A DNA stretch of 8,576 bases from Thiohalobacter sp. (GTDB taxonomy: Bacteria; Pseudomonadota; Gammaproteobacteria; DSM-19610): positions 1 through 8,576 of the forward strand of contig JALWRY010000075.1 in assembly GCA_027080445.1 (NCBI GenBank), written 5' to 3'. Within the stretch, counting starts at the first letter, position 1. Each line of letters opens with the position of its first letter. The notes beneath the pieces were generated by a model. That model searched no databases and had not been told where the DNA came from. It saw nothing but the letters and a program-made list of their open reading frames with translations. The position numbers and the translations under genes were made by a program. Shown piece by piece: positions 1 to 4,389 of the stretch.

Positions 1-74
1 GTTTCTGCCAGGGCAGGATACGGCAATACCGCCAGTAACAGCGCGAGGATACATGTTCCGAACAAACCCGACAT
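1..74 (-). CDS. Exported protein, N-terminal fragment (signal peptide only)
   Basis: A minus-strand frame opens with ATG at 74 and runs off the left edge. The 24 complete codons give a classic Sec signal peptide: a short start (MSGLFGT), a hydrophobic stretch (ILALLLAVL), and a PALA-E type signal peptidase I site. An in-frame TGA at 86-84 leaves ATG 74 as the only usable start. It begins 67 bases after the MBL-fold hydrolase gene on the same strand, so the two are probably co-transcribed. A purine-rich GGAAGG lies too far upstream to be a normal ribosome site, and it falls inside a hairpin (89-126). The mature protein is outside the window, so its function cannot be stated. Confidence 0.6.
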   Translation of the reverse strand, partial: MSGLFGTCILALLLAVLPYPALAE

Positions 75-88
75 GGTGACAGATCATA

Positions 89-126
89 CCGGTTTCCTTC
101 CCCTTGCGTACAGAGAAGGAAACCGG
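89..126 (-). promoter_or_regulatory. Intercistronic 12-bp perfect hairpin
   Basis: Positions 89-100 (CCGGTTTCCTTC) and 115-126 (GAAGGAAACCGG) form a perfect 12-base inverted repeat with a 14-base loop. It lies between the hydrolase stop codon and the start of the next minus-strand gene. No T-run follows on either strand, so it is not a standard intrinsic terminator. The only purine-rich Shine-Dalgarno-like stretch before the downstream ATG (74) lies in the stem. An RNA processing or translation-control role is therefore possible, but this is inference. Confidence 0.5.
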
Positions 127-141
127 ATGTCCGGCCGGGGC

Positions 142-1161
142 TTAGTGATGGATTTTTCCCTTCATGTGAAGGTTGATCACCTGAAGGTCATGGGCGACCT
201 TCAATGGGCCACTGAAACCCTGTTCACGAATGGTGTGCTTGATGGAATGCAAATGCGGTTCGGTAATGCCGGTAATATGCGATAACAACAGCTTTTTCGC
301 ACCGGATGCCACGGCAACCTCGCCAATCCGCGTCGGCGTGGTATGCAGGTTGATGAAGGGCGCCGGGGTATCGTCGAGGATAGCGGTATCGTAGATCAGC
401 AAGTCCGTATTTTGCGCCAGCGCGATCACGTTATCCGTTTTTGAGGTGGTGTCGCCGGAGTAGACCAGGCTTTTCCCCTTGTATTCGATACGATAAGCGA
501 GTGCGGGAACCGGACCGTGGTTGACCGCGATGGCCTTTACGACAAGGCCGTCCGCATCACTGAAAACGGTTGACATGGGCAGTGCGGTATCCGCGGAGAT
601 ATCCTGCGTCTCAAAGGTGAAGGTGCCGGCGCCCAGCGCGGGTGGGAAACCGGCAAGATAGCGTTCCAGTCCCCCGTCCGGTGAGAACAACCCGTTCAGA
701 TAGCCGCTTGTCGAGGGAAAGGGCGAAATTGCATTCGCGGACGGCCCCGCAAACCTGTAGGGCGTATTGCGAACCGTTCCCGCCGCCATATTGTGGAAAA
801 ATGACATGGCCAGTATGGGTGTCAGCGCCCCGTCATGGTCCATGTGCAAGTGGGTGAAAATAATATGCTCAATACCGCCTATTTTTGCGCCGGACTTGCC
901 GATACGCTGGAATACGCCGCCGCCGGCATCCATCAGAATGCGTGGCGTGCCGTCAGTAAAGATGAGATAGCCGGTACTGACGCGTTTGCTTGTGGCGACC
1001 GGGCCACCCGAACCGAGCACCATGACGGACAGACCGCCCTTGACCTTGTCCACGGGTAAAACGATTTTTCTACCGTTGTGCGCCTGTGCCGTGGTCAACG
1101 CGAACAGCGTTGTCGCCGCGAACAGAACGAGTCGGGCTAAGAAGCGTGTGTGATAAAACAT
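142..1161 (-). CDS. Exported MBL-fold metallo-hydrolase (RNase Z/arylsulfatase-like group)
   Basis: A 339-residue metallo-beta-lactamase-fold hydrolase exported to the periplasm. Residues 1-27 form a Sec signal peptide ending in AQA. The metal site is complete: THLHMDHDG gives H104, H106, D108 and H109; then come H215 in the NHGPVPA segment, D237 in YSGDT, and H295 in LLSHI. An additional conserved-looking H273 lies in NLHTTPT. The order and spacing match the RNase Z-like/arylsulfatase-like branch (Lactamase_B_2), which hydrolyses ester or phosphodiester bonds with two zinc ions. An RNA substrate is unlikely for an exported member, and the true substrate is unknown. A good ribosome site (AAAGGTGG) precedes ATG 1161. 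The gene follows the cyclase gene by 111 bases and precedes another exported-protein gene. Fold and export are well supported; the specific reaction is not. Confidence 0.85.
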   Translation of the reverse strand: MFYHTRFLARLVLFAATTLFALTTAQAHNGRKIVLPVDKVKGGLSVMVLGSGGPVATSKRVSTGYLIFTDGTPRILMDAGGGVFQRIGKSGAKIGGIEHIIFTHLHMDHDGALTPILAMSFFHNMAAGTVRNTPYRFAGPSANAISPFPSTSGYLNGLFSPDGGLERYLAGFPPALGAGTFTFETQDISADTALPMSTVFSDADGLVVKAIAVNHGPVPALAYRIEYKGKSLVYSGDTTSKTDNVIALAQNTDLLIYDTAILDDTPAPFINLHTTPTRIGEVAVASGAKKLLLSHITGITEPHLHSIKHTIREQGFSGPLKVAHDLQVINLHMKGKIHH

Positions 1162-1272
1162 GATTTTTCCACCTTTGCTAGTATTGATGAAAGGCGGAAA
1201 TTAGCAGATGTTCCGGATCGCGTATGTGGTAAGGGTTACAGACTAAGCAGTAATCGAACCCGGATGATTATC

Positions 1273-2475
1273 TCAGCCATGGGAGTAAAGTTTGCCACGT
1301 TGGCTCTTGTTTATTTCGCTGTATATTTGCACATTATTTCGACCCTGTGATTTTGCAAAGTACAGGGCCTTGTCCGCCTGAGCGAGCAGGGCTTCAGAAT
1401 TGTCTGCGTCACCGGGATAGCTGGCCGCGCCGATGCTCAAGGTAACGCCAGACGTGGGGCCGCCCTCATGGAGGGCATTTTCGAGTGCAGTCATCAGATT
1501 GATGGCAACGGTGCGGATGCCCTCGGTACTGTCTGTCAAATCCGGCAACAGCGCAACAAATTCATCACCACCCCAACGCGCCAGCGTATCGCTCTTGCGC
1601 AGTTTTTGAACGAGGATCTCACTGACGCGCACCAGCATTTGATCCCCGCATTTGTGACCGTAGGTATCATTGATCTGTTTGAAATGGTCCAGGTCAATAA
1701 ACAGTACACCGACATGGAATTTGTGGCGTTTGGCGTGCGACAGCGCGCGTTCCATATGACTTTCGAGCAATCCACGGTTAGGCAGGCCGGTGAGCCTGTC
1801 GTGCATCGCCATATGCTGGATGTGGCGTTCCCGCTGGTAGGTCTCTGTCACATCCCTGAGGACGCCCTTGATACGGACCCGGGTTTCCTCATGCCGGTCC
1901 AGCATGAACTGGCCCTCAACCCAGTGTTCATCCGTAGCCTGCTTGTCCAGTTGGAAGCGGATGCGCAAGACATGCTCGCCGTTGGAGGCGATATGTTCCA
2001 GCATGTCTGACAGGATATGACGATCGTCTGGCTTGACGTAATCGGTCAGTGGGATGCGGCCAGTTTCCGACACCGGCATAGCTTCGCCCACCAGTCTGCG
2101 CCATCCATCCGAGAAGCTCAGTATTTCCCCGTCCGGAGATAGCTCCAGTACGGCTTCATTTAACAGATTCAGGGTGTCAATGTATCCTTGCTGAAGGGCG
2201 GATGATTCGTGCAAGCGCTCGCTGAGTTGACGGATTTCGTCAAGCTCGCACCTGAGTCCTATACGCTTGAGGAGTTTTTCCATCATGCACCAGCGGGTGA
2301 ACCCGGACTGGAACAGATTCAGGCTGATAAAGAACAGCATCCCCAGCCACAGCGTTGACTCACCGGGGTAGAAGTAAAGCAACAGGCCAACCGATGTGAC
2401 GAGGAACCCGACAATCGTGCGAATTGTGGGTTCGATATACGGCAAATGGCGGTTTTTATCGTTTATGCAAGTCAT
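1273..2475 (-). CDS. Membrane diguanylate cyclase: DUF2892-like, PAS-like, GGDEF
   Basis: A 400-residue enzyme predicted to make cyclic di-GMP from two GTP at the inner membrane. Residues 15-35 and 41-58 are two membrane helices. The segment 52-74 (LNLFQSGFTRWCMMEKLLKR plus IGL) resembles the end of DUF2892/YgaP-type membrane domains, including the single Cys (C63). A short helical linker (75-95) leads to a PAS-like region (about 98-215) ending in the usual GVLRDVTE. The GGDEF domain (216-386) has D226-RLTGLPNR, the metal-binding FIDLDHFKQIND (259-270), the intact active motif GGDEF (302-306), and an inhibitory RxxD site (R293-D296) six residues before it. It should therefore be active and product-inhibited. 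There is no EAL or HD-GYP domain. It lies 189 bases downstream of the Crp/Fnr gene on the same strand. No clear Shine-Dalgarno precedes ATG 2475, so the exact start is less certain. Confidence 0.9.
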   Translation of the reverse strand: MTCINDKNRHLPYIEPTIRTIVGFLVTSVGLLLYFYPGESTLWLGMLFFISLNLFQSGFTRWCMMEKLLKRIGLRCELDEIRQLSERLHESSALQQGYIDTLNLLNEAVLELSPDGEILSFSDGWRRLVGEAMPVSETGRIPLTDYVKPDDRHILSDMLEHIASNGEHVLRIRFQLDKQATDEHWVEGQFMLDRHEETRVRIKGVLRDVTETYQRERHIQHMAMHDRLTGLPNRGLLESHMERALSHAKRHKFHVGVLFIDLDHFKQINDTYGHKCGDQMLVRVSEILVQKLRKSDTLARWGGDEFVALLPDLTDSTEGIRTVAINLMTALENALHEGGPTSGVTLSIGAASYPGDADNSEALLAQADKALYFAKSQGRNNVQIYSEINKSQRGKLYSHG

Positions 2476-2529
2476 AGAACCGGCTTTTAAGCATTACAGT
2501 TGCTATCGGCTTGTATTTCGGTGACTTTA

Positions 2530-2601
2530 AAGGGAACTCTGATTAATTCGTTACCTGTCATTCTGGCGTATGCCAGAATCCAGTGGTTTAAGCGTTCCCT
2601 T
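2530..2601. repeat. MITE-like palindromic element
   Basis: A 72-base element with outer 8-base perfect inverted ends: AAGGGAAC at 2530-2537 and GTTCCCTT at 2594-2601. Further partial matching continues inward. The core is an 8-base stem with a 4-base loop, ATTCTGGC (2560-2567) and GCCAGAAT (2572-2579), in the context TGTCATTCTGGC...GCCAGAATCCAG. That core resembles the dispersed TCATTCCGGC...GCCGGAATCCAG palindromes common in proteobacterial intergenic DNA. The flanks are TTAA-like on both sides, which could be an imperfect target duplication. No coding capacity. It lies between the Crp/Fnr and GGDEF genes. Confidence 0.5.
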
Positions 2602-2611
2602 AATGTTGATA

Positions 2612-2639
2612 GCCCGGTTCGGCAGCGATCTCTCCGGGC
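2612..2639 (-). other. Weak GC-rich hairpin after the Crp/Fnr gene
   Basis: GCCCGG (2612-2617) pairs with CCGGGC (2634-2639) across a 16-base loop, starting 26 bases past the Crp/Fnr stop codon on the minus strand. No T-run follows. It could slow or partly end transcription between the regulator and cyclase genes, but six base pairs are too few to call it a terminator. Confidence 0.2.
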
Positions 2640-2664
2640 AGATTTTCACAATGGAATCAAGCTA

Positions 2665-3345
2665 TTATTGGGTGGTAATGCGTTTCAGGTGTTCGGGAGC
2701 AGCAACCTGGATACGACCGCGCGCCAGGCGTACCCACCCGTTCATCTCGAAATGCTTGAGATGTCGGGACACCACTTCCCTGGCGGTGCCAAGGCGCAGC
2801 GCCAGTTCCTGGTGTGTGGTGGTAATCACCGCCTTGTCGACAGAAAGATCCAGCAGTGTTTGCGCAAGATAGCGTTCGATGGATGGCGCGCAGATCTGTT
2901 CCATGCGCGCCACAACATCCACCAGTCGTTCACCGAATTTTCTGAAGACGAATCGCCGAAAACAGGGCGCGGCGTCAATGGCCCGTTCAAACAGGCTGGC
3001 GCTTACAGTAAATGCCACCAGATCGGTTTCGGCGACAATACCGGCCGGGAAGGGCTCATGGCTTAACAGGCAGGAGGTAGTCAATACACAACTGTCGCCC
3101 GGGCCCACATAGTAGAGTGTGACTTCTCTTCCACTTTCCGTCAGCAGGTGTACCCGCGCATTGCCCGTGATGATAAACAGGTATTGCTCACACAGTGCGC
3201 CGGGAGAGAGAACCTGAGAGCCAGCCGTTACTTCAACCTGTGTCGCGCGATTAATAATAGCGCGGATGGCGGGCTCGGTGGAGCTGGCAAACGCCGGATA
3301 CACCTTGTTCCAGAGCATGTTTTTTTGATTGGCATAGGCGTTCAT
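2665..3345 (-). CDS. Crp/Fnr-family transcriptional regulator
   Basis: A 226-residue regulator of normal family length. Residues 16-118 form the cyclic-nucleotide-like beta-roll sensor, with the GPGDS turn at 81-85. The long dimer helix is about 131-153. A winged helix-turn-helix spans about 170-215: TTHQELALRLG (176-186), then the recognition helix REVVSRHLKHF (189-199). The helix carries R189, E190 and R194 in the positions that Crp uses to read GTGA half-sites (R180, E181, R185), plus the Ser of Fnr at 193. There is no N-terminal Fnr iron-sulfur Cys cluster. Cysteines C86 and C92 flank LTTS in the sensor, with others at 52, 128 and 152, so Cys-based redox or sulfur sensing is possible but unproven. 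GGGAG about 9 bases before ATG 3345 is a good ribosome site. A matching palindrome (3417-3432) in its promoter suggests self-regulation. Confidence 0.88.
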   Translation of the reverse strand: MNAYANQKNMLWNKVYPAFASSTEPAIRAIINRATQVEVTAGSQVLSPGALCEQYLFIITGNARVHLLTESGREVTLYYVGPGDSCVLTTSCLLSHEPFPAGIVAETDLVAFTVSASLFERAIDAAPCFRRFVFRKFGERLVDVVARMEQICAPSIERYLAQTLLDLSVDKAVITTTHQELALRLGTAREVVSRHLKHFEMNGWVRLARGRIQVAAPEHLKRITTQ

Positions 3346-3386
3346 GGCCCGTGCTCCCGGCTAGGTCTGAAGAGGTTGCACGATCG

Positions 3387-3392
3387 ATACTA
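3387..3392 (-). promoter_or_regulatory. Putative -10 box of the Crp/Fnr gene
   Basis: On the minus strand positions 3392-3387 read TAGTAT, a 4/6 match to TATAAT, 42 bases before the ATG. No good -35 is present (TGAGAA at the right distance), which fits an activator-dependent promoter. The inferred start site is near 3380. This rests on pattern matching only. Confidence 0.35.
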
Positions 3393-3416
3393 GCGCACCT
3401 GCCTGTCGATTCTCAG

Positions 3417-3432
3417 TGTGTATAGCTACACA
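3417..3432. promoter_or_regulatory. Crp-type palindrome upstream of the Crp/Fnr gene
   Basis: TGTGT-ATAGCT-ACACA is a perfect 5+6+5 dyad with the same geometry as the Crp site TGTGA-N6-TCACA. Its centre (3424.5) is about 44 bases upstream of the inferred start of the regulator gene, close to the -41.5 position used by class II Crp/Fnr activators. A likely use is self-regulation by the product of the gene it precedes. Confidence 0.45.
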
Positions 3433-3438
3433 ATACTC

Positions 3439-3492
3439 AAAAAATGCCCGGACCCGCCGCAGAGGGGGCGCTTCCTCCTGCGGGTCCGGGCA
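3439..3492 (-). terminator. Strong intrinsic terminator of the CHRD gene
   Basis: A perfect 13-base GC-rich stem, TGCCCGGACCCGC (3445-3457) with GCGGGTCCGGGCA (3480-3492), is followed on the minus strand by six Ts (3444-3439). The loop itself can pair further (GGAGG with CCCTC). It begins 15 bases past the stop codon of the CHRD gene and should separate it from the Crp/Fnr gene, whose promoter dyad begins just beyond. Confidence 0.92.
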
Positions 3493-3507
3493 CGCAAGTG
3501 AGAAAAT

Positions 3508-4203
3508 TCAGCCGCGTCTGCGCGCCACAGCAAACAGGCCGATCAGACCTGATCCCAGCAGGGGTAATGCCGCAGGAAGCGGTACTGCGCTGACTGGCTT
3601 GAAATTGCCGCGAATCTCGACAAAGGGGAAACCATCAGGCTTGTTGGTATGCACGGCAACAAACATATTCCCGGATAACAAGGCGTCGATAATCTTGTCA
3701 TCCCCCGGGTGCATGTTGGGGGAGTCGACACTGCCCTGAGCCGCCGCCAGTATGGAGATATCATTGCGCTTGAAGGTGAAACCATATTCATATCCCTTGT
3801 ATGAATTGGCGCTGAAATCGGACGGACTCGCGGTAAACGTCGGGTCAATCGCGATCGGGCCGAAATTGCCCGGGCTGCCGGGAGCGGCATTGTGCAGGTG
3901 AATGGGTGATGCATTCGGCCCGAAGTCTTTCAGGTCACTGAGTAAAATGCCGTCCACTTTCAGCTGGATATCCAGCGTATTCGCGACATCATCCAGTTGC
4001 AGGGCGATATAGCCCTTGGCGTAGGTTGGAACAACGCCGTTCGGGTCCGTGACCAGCGCCGGGTCGGAGCCGTTCTGGTTGGCGGCACTGAGCGTACCCT
4101 CCAGTTGGATAATGTTGGCTTGCGCTGCCCATGGAAGAAGTAGCGCGGCGCACAGGGCAAGATTTTTCAGTACGGATTTTCTGGTGTAAGACATCTTTGT
4201 CAT
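3508..4203 (-). CDS. CHRD-domain exported protein with VPLPA-CTERM sorting tail
   Basis: A protein of up to 231 residues, exported and probably attached to the cell surface. Residues 4-29 form a signal peptide (LALCAALLLPWAAQA). The CHRD-type domain covers about 32-202, with the characteristic IHLH (101-104) followed by a Gly/Pro loop, GNMFVAVHT (178-186), and the closing EIRGNF (196-201). CHRD domains were named from chordin, and their biochemical role in bacteria is not known. The C-terminus has SAVPLPAALP (205-214), a hydrophobic helix (213-226) and RRR (228-230). This is the VPLPA variant of PEP-CTERM, normally processed by an exosortase; none is encoded here. The start at 4203 has GAGGGG almost touching it, whereas Met4 (4194) has that same site at good spacing, so Met4 is preferred. 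The gene is divergent from the cytochrome operon. Confidence 0.85.
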   Translation of the reverse strand: MTKMSYTRKSVLKNLALCAALLLPWAAQANIIQLEGTLSAANQNGSDPALVTDPNGVVPTYAKGYIALQLDDVANTLDIQLKVDGILLSDLKDFGPNASPIHLHNAAPGSPGNFGPIAIDPTFTASPSDFSANSYKGYEYGFTFKRNDISILAAAQGSVDSPNMHPGDDKIIDALLSGNMFVAVHTNKPDGFPFVEIRGNFKPVSAVPLPAALPLLGSGLIGLFAVARRRG

Positions 4204-4243
4204 TCCCCTCGTTGTGGATCAGTCGTTTTAGTTATGCAGGAAC

Positions 4244-4249
4244 AGTATA
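4244..4249 (-). promoter_or_regulatory. Putative -10 box of the CHRD gene
   Basis: Minus-strand TATACT (4249-4244) is a 5/6 match to TATAAT and gives an inferred start near 4237, about 43 bases before Met4. The -35 position (CCGTGG at 4272-4267) is poor. The palindrome at 4272-4284 is centred at -41 from this start, as for class II activators. Confidence 0.45.
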
Positions 4250-4251
4250 AA

Positions 4252-4302
4252 AACCCGCCGTCAAAACCACGGTGACTGCGTCACATAGCGGGTTATTTTT
4301 TT
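4252..4302 (+). other. Terminator-like hairpin with T-run in the divergent region
   Basis: AACCCGC (4252-4258) pairs with GCGGGTT (4288-4294) and is followed on the plus strand by A and seven Ts (4296-4302). Inside the large loop GTGAC/GTCAC (4272-4284) can form a second small stem. It looks like an intrinsic terminator for plus-strand transcription, but no plus-strand gene lies upstream. It could block antisense transcription across the CHRD gene from entering the cytochrome operon, or act as an attenuator if a promoter at TATAAA (4246-4251) is used. Confidence 0.35.
4272..4284. promoter_or_regulatory. Palindrome A, putative Crp/Fnr-type operator
   Basis: GTGAC-TGC-GTCAC is a perfect 5+3+5 dyad, or GTGA-N5-TCAC, one base shorter in spacing than a Crp site. 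It is centred at 4278, -41 from the inferred CHRD start and about -90 from the inferred cytochrome start. The recognition helix of the nearby regulator (R189, E190, R194) fits a GTGA half-site. Confidence 0.4.
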
Positions 4303-4319
4303 AACGCCTCCCGTACTGC

Positions 4320-4332
4320 GTGACTGAGTTAC
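4320..4332. promoter_or_regulatory. Palindrome B, putative Crp/Fnr-type operator
   Basis: GTGAC-TGA-GTTAC matches palindrome A at 11 of 13 positions, and its centre is 48 bases further right (4326). It lies at about -42 from the inferred cytochrome operon start and -89 from the inferred CHRD start. One arm deviates from perfect symmetry (GTTAC instead of GTCAC). Confidence 0.4.
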
Positions 4333-4355
4333 ACACCCCGCAGTGGCAAGGCAGG

Positions 4356-4361
4356 TAGAGT
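4356..4361 (+). promoter_or_regulatory. Putative -10 box of the cytochrome operon
   Basis: TAGAGT matches TATAAT at 4 of 6 positions, with an inferred start near 4368 and a 22-base leader before ATG 4390. The -35 position (ACACCC, 4333-4338) is poor, so the promoter would need an activator. Palindrome B sits at the expected distance. The choice of this box was guided partly by that palindrome. Confidence 0.3.
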
Positions 4362-4389
4362 CCTCCGCTACTGTCGCGAGGAGAGACTG

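Noticed and set aside
1224..1264. GTTCGATTAC on the minus strand resembling a tRNA T-arm
   Set aside because: No acceptor stem, anticodon arm or D-arm can be built around it.
1468..2010. A 180-codon plus-strand frame inside the GGDEF gene
   Set aside because: It is fully antisense to clear PAS/GGDEF coding sequence and its product resembles nothing.
2500..3066. A 188-codon plus-strand frame over the Crp/Fnr gene and the MITE-like element
   Set aside because: It runs through the palindromic repeat and antisense to the regulator's helix-turn-helix; no ribosome site or family features.
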